NCBI RefSeq assembly: GCF_032062135.1
Contig: NC_092859.1
Coordinates: forward strand, 52,451,155 to 52,515,154
Direction: 5' to 3'
DNA length: 64,000 nucleotides
From: Pyxicephalus adspersus
Lineage: Eukaryota > Chordata > Amphibia > Anura > Pyxicephalidae
Position numbers and translations under genes: made by a program. This document shows positions 25,129 to 37,600 of this stretch, in pieces. Numbering within the stretch: the stretch's first letter is position 1; every line of letters starts with the position of its first letter. The notes under the pieces were generated by a model. The model had not been told where the DNA came from. It did no database searches and saw only the letters and a list, made by a program, of their open reading frames with translations.

Positions 25129-28100
25129 GACGGGGAGAAAGTCTTGGACGGGGTATATTTAGCACCCAGACTAAGGCATTTTGTATAAAGGGCATTGTAA
25201 AAGCCAGTTTAAGGTTCCTGGAGCCAGGCCAAAGAAAAGGAAGAACAGGTTTCTTTTTCCAATGGATTTATGGCCAGGTTTTTACCTCTGTGCACAGGTG
25301 TACTATTTAGCAGGCCAGCAAGAAGCTGGAGAGAGCTCATTTGGTTCCCAGAGGTGTTAGTCAGAGAGGGACTACCACAGTCAGTGTATTTAGTAGCTCA
25401 GCCGAGCCAAATTAAAATTAGTTTTAATTTGTGCTATGAAACATGCCGGAGCCTGCTTTATACTGCATTTTCAAGCCTGGTGTCCGTTCACTGCTATCCT
25501 TTGACCCACGTTTCTAGGGGTGATCCCACAATATATACACATCACAGCCTACATCACAACTACCATATTCAGCCAATTGTAGCAGTAGGGTGTCAAAGTT
25601 TACTTTATTCTCTTTAAACTTGCCTTATTCTCCCTAGAATTTAGTGTGTCCTTAACTACCTAATGCATTTGATGGTTGCTCCATTTTCCATCAGCATCCA
25701 GTGAACTTTGTGTTTCTGGTAAGGAGGGGCTTCTGGATGCTGGAATGCAGCTGCTGCATTCTCACTACTGCTCTTTAGCCAAATGACCTCTGCAATCAAA
25801 ATTATAAATTTTCCTGTATTTTTCTATAAAAGCAGGACTGTACAAGGAATAAAAACAAAACAATAAAAAAACACCACTTAGCTTTATTTACACAGAAACC
25901 CCCGATCCCTCCTCCTAGCTTGCTGTAACTTGAGCTTGAGGCCTATATCCCAGGATGTTCTGTGGTCGCATTCAGTCTTTACCAACACGGAAAAGACAAA
26001 AAGTGGAAAGGGCATAAGAGGTGGGGTCTCCAAAAAAAAAAATAATTAAGAGCAAGGAAAAAAAGGTTAGTTTTTACACTGTACACTGTAAAGGCCTTTT
26101 TTTAACCTCCCTAGAGGTTAATTTCTTTACGGTTTTATATGTCCAAAAACGGTTTTTCATGAAAATTTTATTTTACAATATAATAGTATGAGTATAATAA
26201 AGTTTGAAACACAAAATTATGTAAAAACAATAAATTCAATAAATTAAAAAATTTATATATTTAAAAAAAAAATTTAATTTTTTTTTTTTTTTTTTTAAAC
26301 ACACATTATACTCATACTATTTTATATACTGTGAAATAAATGCTCTTGAAAACAATTTACTGCTTTTACACATATAAATCCAATGTATTGCATTCAATAC
26401 AGGTATTTTGTATTGAATGCAATACAAATAGATTTTGAATTTCCCGCCCCGCCGGCAATGTACACACGCACCAACATCACCGGAAACTCCTCTGGTGACT
26501 CATTGTGTGCAGAAGCCGGACGGAGGAAGAAGACGGAGATCACGACGATGGACGGCACGGGATGCGGCAGATCAGGTAAGCGCTCTATTTATTAACCTTC
26601 CCATAGGTTTACATACCCCGAGTGTGACTCGGGGTTACCACTTTTAGCAACTTTTTTCTACCCCGAGTCACACTCAGGGTTACCTCTAGGGAGGTTAAAA
26701 AGTAAAAATTTTGGTGATAGGCTTGCTTTAAAGGTATGAAATTTCTGTATGCTTAAAGCTGCCAGCCACACAGGCATATAAACTTCACCTTCATTATTCA
26801 CTTTCACACAGACAAGTCAGACTTCTCTACACTTAGAGTCAAATATCACACAAACTCTTATATTAGGCTGCAACAATACACTAACACAACCTAAAAAGTT
26901 CCTTTAGGGATTTTCCTTTTGTCTATCACACAAGATGGGGGTTGTTGTCTTAAAATTTTCACTCCAATAGGACCAGGATCAATAAGTCACAACTCGCACT
27001 CAAAGGATAATTACCTAACTAAAAAAAATATTGGATCCTAGTTACTTCCTACGTACTATGTTTATCATTTTCTCTAAATTTTTCATCACATTTTTACATC
27101 CTCCCATCTCATCCCCAGAGGGATGAATAGTTACGTAAGTAACATCTAAAATGGCTCACTTCGTCTGCATATTTTACCCACACATGTACACATTCCAGTC
27201 CTCACAACATAACATCTCTGAGTGGGGTATAACAGCTCTGGACACAAACCTTAGTTAACAATTTATATGCACTAGTTTTCTACACAGGCGTAATGGCATC
27301 TTTAGTTAGTTTAACAATAAACACCAAAAAAAACAATATTTTTGATTGCATTTCCTATCTATTTAACCATACTCATGACACATTTTCCCAATGTGAGTTA
27401 CTAAGTTTGGGTTGCACAATGCTCATTCTTTTAAAATTACTATATTTGGAGTGCTATTATTACTATATTTTGAATGCATTCACTTTTAATAAATGCATTT
27501 AACTTATCCTTGAGTTGAGCTTTTTAAGTGTATGTTGTTAATGCTGGTCTCCCTCTTGTTCCTGCTGGAAGAAATCCTGACAGTAGTTCTAGCTTTGCTT
27601 GTTTTGTAACCAGTTACTGTACCTTAACCCATGTGTTGCAAAAAAGGAAGATACTCTTGCAAATAACACTCTAGGACAGGCATGTCCAATGTCCGGCCCG
27701 TGTTCAGGTTTTTACTGACCCGCAGCCTCTGTCATCAAATAAATAATATGTGGCCTGTGTTTGTGTACAAGGAATCGGCTACGTTTGTAGTAGGTGTGTG
27801 CTATGCGTGACCTACACAAACCTCCGCCACTCTGAATCCAAGAAAGTTCTCTGCATGGAGCCCGCACTGACACTGGACTCCATGCAGATAACTTTCTTTA
27901 AATTAAAGTGGGCGTGGTTCGTGTGGGTCCCGCACCGCATCCACCCACTACATACGTAGGGGATTTCCTATACACAGAACACAGCAGAGCCCTTCCTCCA
28001 ACTTTGCGGTGCAAAACACAAAGAAGAAACCAACCTGGAATCTCCCACATTTTATTAGCAAAATTACACCTGCCACATCCCAAAATTAACAAATAGTAGA

Positions 28101-28140
28101 AAAAGGAAAATTGGGGAACTTTGAAGGCAATATATATATA

Positions 28141-28211
<71 letters not shown>

Positions 28212-28617
28212 GTAGCCCTGTTATGGGGGCGTCATGTAAATTACTCCCACAAACCAGGCTATGGCGCTAACCTGTAGATAACAGAGAGGATCCTGGGCCT
28301 TCACTATGTGGAAGGGTGAGGTTACTAATAAAGTTGGCAGTGCCTCCACCCAGAACAGGGTCTCTGTTAGCAGAGGGGCTCTCTTCCTGGGACATTAACC
28401 AGAAATTATAACAGTAATATAAAACAGCATCCGAGGAACCACTACACCCAGCATGCAACATTAACCATTGCAGCTAAATGAACACACAGCTTGGAGTATT
28501 TTTAGGCTTTATATCTCAAAACAGTAACAACAATATTTACAATCCATAAACCTCAATGAGTACACATAACAAGCACAAGCACAGAGTCCTGAGGAGAACT
28601 GTGCACAGATATACCTG

Positions 28618-28666
<49 letters not shown>

Positions 28667-31600
28667 GAGGAGAGGACCCTGCCCCATCAGGCTAAATAGT
28701 CGGCCCCCACACATTTTAACCTCACCAACTTCCTTGCAAATGGTTTGGACACCGCTGCTATTGGAGAAATATCAAGAAAAGCACCAAACTATTTATTATA
28801 TACCAAAAATGCTAAACTGCTGCTTAACACTTTTTAAAGCTAAATGATGGCAATTCTGACAGACACTCTGTCTTATTATGCATAACAGAAATAACAAAAA
28901 CCTCATAACATATCATTTGTTACCAAGGACAGACATGTCCCTCCAACTCGGGATCTCAGGAAAGCACAGCCAGCAAACAAGGGAAAGAAACATGGGTCAT
29001 ACCTGTGACCAAATTAGTCTCCTAATAATGTAATCACACAGATATTTATTGATGACACACTGCAGCTGATGCAGCCTCAGCAATAGGTGGGTTTCATAAA
29101 ATAAATTGTAAGCAAAGGGCAATCAGCAAATTCTGTCACACAGGATTTTGCTTAGACAGATTTACAAATCTGTCACCTTTCTGGTACAAAAGGTTTTATT
29201 GAAAATGTAAAGCAAAATGTGTTATTAGTGCAAAGTAACAATAATGAAACCGTACAAAAAATTTTGATTAAAATATAAAAATATATAAATTACAAAATTT
29301 CTGTAATCAGCACATAAGCAATTACACTATATTACTACAAAGAGAACAATAAAATTTTTTTTTAAAAAACACACACACGGAGTAGTAGAAGCCAATTACA
29401 AAGTAGCACTTCTATGGTATCTCACTCCAGATAGACTAGCGAAAATGTTCCCTTCAACTTCTCCCTTATGTTTTCGAGGCTGTGATTCTAGGGGCTCCAT
29501 GTTGCATATCTGGTGGTCATGTCCAATAGCCAGGATGTTTTGGGATGAGGTATTTAATTTGATCTCCAGAATCTTCCAACAAACGATTTATAGTACTGTA
29601 GAAGCTGCCCTGTTTGGCAAGCTTGAAGTGTCCCTTTCTGGACCCTCAAAAATTTGATTAGATTGATATTACTAGCGGGCAGAATCCCCCTGGCCAAAGC
29701 GTGGAAGTCACCCTCGATATCTTTGGACCCTATTTATACGAAACTGAATTGGATTATGGTTAATGATGGACTAACTCATACCCTAAAGAATTCTCTGGAC
29801 AAATTCGATGATATATGGGAACCTTGGATTGTGTTTAATAATACCTAGATTATGGTTTATGCTGGTTTACTTGGATATAGTACATTAGTGTTACTTGCCT
29901 TGCAAACTTCCTCTACTTTCCTATTCCCCCTCCCTTGTAGTTTATATGTTCTATGTTTGTTATCGCCTTTAATACACAACTGGGACACTTGATTTGTTTA
30001 CTCATTGCTCAGACTTAGCTGTTTACTGCTTTGTCTTCTACTAACGGTTTCAGACGGTTTACTATATTACTCAGTCATCTGACTCTAAGTTGTTTCCAGT
30101 TATAGGTATACCTGGACCAGGGAAACAATATGGTCTGAGCACTGTTTGAAATGAAAATTGTTGTTAATGTTTGAGCACACACAGCGTGTTTTGTCCCTTG
30201 TTATAATATTGTTATTATATTGTTTTCATTGTCACAAATACTTGTAATATAACATGTAAAATTCAATAAAAATATTGAAATATAAAAAACACACACGGTT
30301 TAACACAAAACAATGGAGAAAAAAGATATTAATTAAAACAGTAGAGAAAGAGGGATAGTGAAAGAAAAAAATCATGTTGCCGTTATAGATAAATAAATAA
30401 AATCAATGAGAAAGAAGAGAAAAAGTTCTGTGAGATGGAAAATGGTAATCCAACCTAAAAATTTGTCATGGGTATCATCAATGATAGCAGTAATTTTTTT
30501 CATTATTCATAGTGCCATGCATTCAATTTTTAACTTCTAAAAAATTCAAAGATGGATTTTTCCAAGCAATGGCTATAGTTTGTTCGGTAGCCATAAATAT
30601 ATGCGTTATAATGATGGCAGACCACCTATCAACACTAGAAAGTGGTATCTGAAACAAAGCATCTTTAGGCAGATTAGTACATAGAACAGAATTATCATAT
30701 GATACACTCTGATCCAAATTCTAGACACTTTAGGACATTACCACCATACCACCACCGCTCATTGTACCTCTTACTTTACAACCTCGAAAACAATTTGGTG
30801 AAAAAGATGGGACTGTGTGTGCAATCCACGCCAGAGGTAAGTACCACCTCATAAGGACCTTATAAGAGTTTTCCGGTGCAAGTATATTTCTGGAACTTTT
30901 AGAGATAGCTTGCCATAAACTAAAACGATTGTCCTTGGTAAAAATAATGGAAAGTTCTTTTTCCCAGGCAGATAAATAAGATGGAGAATTAATGAACAGG
31001 GAGGTCACTACTGAAGAATATAAAAAAGAGATTGGACCTATTGTGGTTGATTTATCTCTGCAGGTGCGCTCCCAAGTACTGTTAAAGGAAACGGGGTTCC
31101 ACAATTTAAAAAAGATACAAAATTACATATTTGTAAATAATGAAAAAGTTCCCTATTTGGTATTTCATATTTATCCTTAGGATAAGCAAAGGTGTGTACC
31201 CCTAAGTGAGACAACATAGAATGTAGTGTAGTGACATTATGCTGGGTCTACCAAATATAATCGACTTAAATAGTAAGACCAGGTTGGAGAGAGGATTGTG
31301 GAGTTTGTCACCTTTCAATTTGTGCCTAGAGAGGAAATAGCAGCTCTGGTCCAGTGGGATAGTTTCCCTTAAAAGGGCAGACAAGCTGCAACATGGCAAA
31401 GCAATGCTTGGCCTGGGAGTCAGAAGATAAGATTGGTAAGGAGGAGGGAACACAGATGACTGTGCTGTCACGGTCTGACAAGCAACAACCTGAAAGCATT
31501 AACTCCAGCTCTGTGCCGAATCCTAGATCCATTCCAGCCACCCTGTTTCCAATGTCCATGATCTTGGTTATCTTTTCACTGACAGCATGGCCCTACAAAA

Positions 31601-34600
31601 CATATTGTTTTACATGCTGAGTGAGGGCAGAGATGTCCTTCTGGGAAAAATAATAGAGAAAGCTGGGTAGCTGCCACTGTTGCAAAGCACAGGCCATAAT
31701 CTCATAAGAAAGGACTAATTTCAATAGCTGGAATGAAAGACAGTCAAACTAGCATAAGGTCGCTGGGATTGATGGGACTTTTTGTTATACTGCTCCAGCA
31801 GTTATGAAACAGACACATGCCTTGTGAGTTTGCTGCTGGATATGGTAGGAGGACTAAAAGAGAATCATGCAAAGGAGTAATCATTCATTTGACCATCCCA
31901 AATGTAGTCTTATGATCCTCTTCATTTGTTGATTGTCTTAACCTAGGTGTAGTAAATCCCTTGTCAGACTTCCTTCCTTGTCACCTTTTCTGAGGATGCA
32001 GATAGTCGTGGTGGATACAACATGAGAACAGTGTGGGGGAGTCATATGTGGACAGCAAGAAATCAGGAGGAAAAGAGTGCAGGCTGCCTACTTCACTGCC
32101 TACTAATCTCACTGATGTTTTCACCACGGTTGATATACTGCAGGCAGAGGCTGCAGGCCACAACATCAAACACATTAAAAAGAGAAACAAGAAAGGTGCA
32201 AGTATTCCTTGCCACTGGGACATTTCTATGCTAATTTCTATTCTAAAACTTTTCTTTGCACTAAAGCTTTCCTTCTCCCCAATGGTGGCACCTTTAGACC
32301 ATCAGCCACCTTGTCATCCTAACCAACACCAACCCCCCCCCCATTCCACTTTGCAGCAAGCTCCAGCTGCTAAAATATATCTACCTTTTGCAGATTTCTG
32401 CCTGTTGTTCACTTACTACTGTCTGACTGAATATATCCCTCTATGGTCATAATACTATCTTACTCTTTTTTAATGTCTAAAAAAGGAATACTTGTAAATA
32501 AGATAATGTCCCGAAGTAATTGTGTGATCAAAAAGTTTCAACATATCCTCACTGTAATTTGTTAGATCTGCAGGCAGAGGATTAGGAAAAAGATGGAGTA
32601 TTAGCAGCATCTTCAAAGTGCTCCTGGGAGAATAAATAAGAAGGTTTGTTATTCAATCCTCTATGTTCTGCATGTGCTCTGGCTTTATAGCATGATCACT
32701 GAGAATGAAACTGCAGACATGACCACTAGCATAGCCTGTGAAGCTGTGCTGTGACGTGCTGCAAACAAAGGTCGACTGGTACAGTGTGAGAAACAAACAT
32801 AGTATGAAAGGTTTTAGGCAATTAATTTAGGGGATTGATTTTGTAAACAACATTTGCATGTCAAACATGTTGAGTATGTGATCCAGCATGGTTCAACACA
32901 AACGGCCTCCTACAAAAATACAGAACAGCCAATTGCCAGAGAGCCATTCACAGTTTGCTTCCACTTTCTGCATTCCAACTATGGACTATTGATGAAAAAA
33001 TGGAATCAACCAAAGAGACAATAAAAGCATTCTTCTTAAAGATTTGCAACCTTTAATTCCCCTGAGGAGAAAGGATTATAATCCACATTATACCACATCC
33101 ACAACCACATCCCCCTGACAGAGTAAACCACTTAGCTCCAGTGCACTGTCACGTCTGTGTCTTTGACAGAGCATATATTTTCTAAATTAGGAGCACATAC
33201 TCTGACTTCTACCTGACAGTGCTGCTGCTACTGCCACGTCCTCTATGTTTCTCTAGCTAAAACATATAATTCCTAAATTATTTTTATAAAGACATAATTT
33301 GTTAGCAATACTCTTCCATGAGCCCTCTGTTTTTGTTAAAACCTAACTAAATTTTATGTTGATTCCCTCTTCCCAAGGCCCCTGATATGAGACCTAACTA
33401 ATTTCTAGGAAAATCTCCAAGTGATTTCTCCTTCTGTGTCGATACCTAAATATATTTGTTTTAGGAAAAAGTCTTCAACTTTTTGCCTATTCTGTGAGAC
33501 CTGACTATTTTTTTGTAGAACCCCTCCGAGGGCCTTCTGTCTCTGCTATAGGACCAAACTAATGTTTTAAGGAAACGCCCTCTAAGGCCTTCTGCCTCTG
33601 CTATGGGACAAAAGTAATTTTTTAGAATGATCCTGCCCTACTAATAGGTCCACTACTTCTGCAATGAGACCTAACATTAGGTAAATCCCTCCAAGGCCTT
33701 CTGTTATGAGATCTAGGTAGTTATTTAGAAAGGCCTCCTGCCTTTGTTTTAGAACCTAATGTTTTAGAAGCCACACAAAGGCCAGTTCTATGAGGCTTAC
33801 ATAATTTTTTATAAGGACCCCTTTAAGAGTGGTAAAAAAACTAATGCAATAAGGAAGACCCCTTTCTTGCCTTTTATAAACACTAATATTTTAGGAAGAT
33901 CCTTCAAATGGCCTCTGCCTCTATGAGACCGTAATATATTTTTAAGAAAATTTTTTTAGGCTTTCTACTTCTTGAATGGAACCTAAATAATTTATTCTGA
34001 AGACCTACTCCAAGGTCTTCTAATTTGGCTAAAAGACCTAAATTTTTTTAGAAAGATCTCTGAAAGGCCTTTTGTCTTTGGTATATGACCTAACTCAATG
34101 TTAGGAAGGCCCCTCCAAGGGATTCCTGTCTCTGGAATCAAACCTATATATTGTTTGAGGAACCCCCCCCCCCCCCCACCAAAGTCTCCTCAATTGGCCT
34201 TTTGCCTGACCTTTCAAGATTGTTGTTGTTGCACAGGTGTTATACCAGAGACTAAATAAAATTGTGCTGTATGTTCAAGTGCTAACACTCTTTTTTGTGC
34301 ATTTTCCTGCTGTATGGAGTACAGAATTCATCATACATTGACTTAAATTAACATTGGGTCAGAACCTAAACATCAATGTATGTTTGGCATAACAGGTCTA
34401 GAACTGAACAAAGACAGGCTTGCGCACACTACTAAATGAGCATTTGAGTCTTGGAAACTGTGACCACAAAGCATGTCATGTCCCAATTCATGACATTAAG
34501 ACTCAGTATAGCAGAATGTAACTCCGGTATATCTGCAGTGCTCTAACACACAGACAAACTGATGCTGGAAACACAATCTCCTTATAATGAAATGGGTGGC

Positions 34601-37600
34601 ATACTTTAAAGCTATCATTACTGGCTATTCAAACCCACCACGCGATGATTGCAAACCCTATGTCTAATAAAACAACAAGTGTTTAGTACTATTGCAGACA
34701 TTTTGATTTTAATTACACTTTAAGGTAGGATTTCATTAAAGGGCATATTGATTTCTCCTTGTATAACTTATGGTAAATTTAGGATTCTCAAACCTTTCTC
34801 AATATCTTCTGCAAAGTAGAGCTAACTGGTAGGGATAAACAGTTGTTAAATTTGATTTTGCATGTAATATTTTTTATCTACCAAAACATCATAAAATGTG
34901 GCTTGTAACATGAAAAAATGCTGGTCACGGTGTGACATGGCTTTGTATAGACAAACCAATGCAATTTGTAAAAAAATATAGCTGCATATAAGCAGAAAAA
35001 TATTTCTACCTGTTTGTGTTCTGGATGCACATCTGTTGCCTTAAGAGTAAAGGAATAACTTTTATTGTAAAAAATGTCAACTTTCTATATGTTCCCTGTT
35101 TTAGAATTTAGTTAAAAAATTGTTTAGTGTAGTTGTTATTTTTGTTTTCCATGTTCTATTTGGTGTGGGGAAAAGCTCAATATCTGCAGCTGCTGCTGTG
35201 CTGGATGAATGTGTTTCTACAACTTTAAGGAGGTCGTCCATCATCAGAACAACCGTCCTGGCAGATCCACGGACGATGGAGGACAAACGATCTTAATGCA
35301 AGGGAAGAGGGAGAGCACGCAGCGGGGTGTTGCTCCATCGCTCTCCCCCTCCCCTCTCCTTAGAGCAGAACGGTGCTGTATGTACAGCACTCGTTCATGC
35401 ATCGTGCAGTCCTTTGTCATTGGAAAGGATTGTGAAAGATCCTTTCCAACAACAATAATTGCACGTGTGTATGCAGCTTTAGTGACCATATTTTGCAGAG
35501 GGGCTTTGATGAGGTAGTGGGGCCTGCATATGTATATGTAAAGGTATGCAACTAAAACCTCCTATTTTGTTGCAAATAGTTTAAACAAGAACATTTGGAT
35601 TGTTTCTTAGAAAGGGTTGCCATTTTAATTTTGCTTAAAAAACTGAATATTGTGATCAAATTAACCTATTTTTTTCTGCTAATGTACAGAGGAGATTTAT
35701 GGAAATGGTACACTGCCATTCGACACATCACATATCTGGCAGCCCAGAATAAGAGAGGTAAGTAATCCAACATACAATAATTGCTTTCTATTTAGATCAA
35801 AGAAAAATAATGATATTCCTTAAATTTAAATAATGATTATCAGCCTGCTTTTACTCATCTTAGATTGACCATGCATTTACAACCAATCATCCTTAAAACG
35901 TCTGTCAAAGAAACGTTATAAAGAAAAGCAGTAAAAGTATAGCAACATATAATACAAGTCATGGTAAATAAATCACAGCTCTAACTGTTCCATATCCAGC
36001 ATATCATCAATATATAACTACCTGAAATAGATGGTAGGAGCAATTATGTCTGCAAATACCAACACATATGGCCCATACTAGAATATGGCAGAATGGGTTT
36101 ATGCCAGGGTGCTCGTAACCATGATAAAAAAGTATTTTATTCAGACATGGTATTTTGCATAGCCAAACCTCAATGGAAGTACTCTGAAGTACTTGGGGGA
36201 CCAAGATAAGTATGGGGAGCCCGTCAGTGGAAAAATGGAAAACTGAAAAGTTTGAAATTTGGTGTACCTGTGGTATGGCGAGAGCCCAAAATACATCATA
36301 ATGATTGTTATTTTTGTGCTGCAAATGTAAAGGGTTTCAAATGTTAGAAGGAAAACAAGTGGGAGTACCCTGATTTGGAATCAGCAGGATGACCTTTGCC
36401 GCATGGTGCTGATATTCCCATACCAGTGTTCAGTACACTCCCTGATATTCTTGTATCCGACATGGAGGATATACAGGGTTTGGAGTGTAATACAGGAGTT
36501 GAAGTGAATATGAAGGAAGTGTTTCATCAAACCAGCAGTTCTCCCAAGAAAAGCTCAATGATTTAATACGTGACCTAAGTCTGTCAAAACAAGCATCTGA
36601 ACTTTTAGCATCCAGGCTAAAAGAAAAGAACTGTCTGAGACCAGAAGGTAAAATAACGGTTAATAGAACAAGATAGGTGACACTCCTATCTTATTTCAGT
36701 GAAGATGGAGACTTTGTGTACTGTTGTAACATCCTTGGACTACTAGCCCATATGGGAGTACCAGAATACCGAGCAGAAGACTGGCAGCTTTTCCTAGATA
36801 GTTCCACTCTAAGTTTGAAATCTGTTTTACTGCATAATGGCAACTGCTATGCATCAATTCCAATTGGTCACTCAACAAAAATTAAAGGAGAATATGAAAA
36901 TATCCAAATGGTCTTACAAAATATTTGCTATCATGAACACCAATGGTCCATATGTGTTGATTTAAAAATGGTGAACTTCCTACTTGCACAGCAAAGTGGA
37001 TACACAAAGTACCCAATGGTTGACAAAGAAAAAAATAATTCTCCCTCCACTACACATAAAGTTAGGATTAAGGAAACAATTTGTTAGAGCTCTGAACAAG
37101 GACGATGATTGCTTCAAATACATTTATAGATTCTTCCCTGATTGAGTACTGAAAAACTAAAAGCAGGAATCTTTGATGGACCCCAGATTCAGAAACTGAT
37201 AAATTATTCAAATTTCACAAGTTACATGACTGGTACTGAGGCTTCTGCCTGGCACAGCTATGTCATGGTTGTCAAGAACTTCTTGGGTAACCATAAAGCA
37301 CAAGTATAAGGAACAGTCACAAAACTTGCTCTAAACTTTTAAAAGAAAACCTTGGTGATTTAATTGAGGAACAAGGGGAGAGGAGAGGTTCCATCAAGAT
37401 ATAAGGGTGATGGAAGAAAAGTATCGGGGCAGATGGGATAGACACATGATGGCAGACTACTGCTGGAGCCTTCAACGTGATTTTCCTGATCATCAGCATA
37501 AGAGGAAGTCATACAAATGCAGTTTTTCAATGACTTCTTTGAGATTAGTTCTGTAAATATACTGAATATAGAATATATTGACATTAAGTATTTCAAAAAT

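Larger units (their letters stand above)
27677..28757 (+). mobile_element. hAT-like non-autonomous DNA transposon with expanded TA repeats
   Basis: The left end CAGGCATGTCCAATG and the right end, read inverted as CAGCGGTGTCCAAAC, form short imperfect terminal inverted repeats. The flanking octamers CTCTAGGA (27669-27676) and CTATTGGA (28758-28765) match at 6 of 8 positions, as expected for a diverged 8-bp hAT target duplication. The interior has no transposase and carries two long (TA)n arrays at 28131-28201 and 28621-28663. Confidence 0.55.

Noticed and set aside
24980..25310. Hydrophobic, Tyr/Ile-rich small proteins on both strands
   Set aside because: Produced by translating the (TA)n microsatellite.
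36677..37087. 136-codon open reading as a standalone host gene
   Set aside because: It is the open middle of a longer frame-broken transposon-derived copy.
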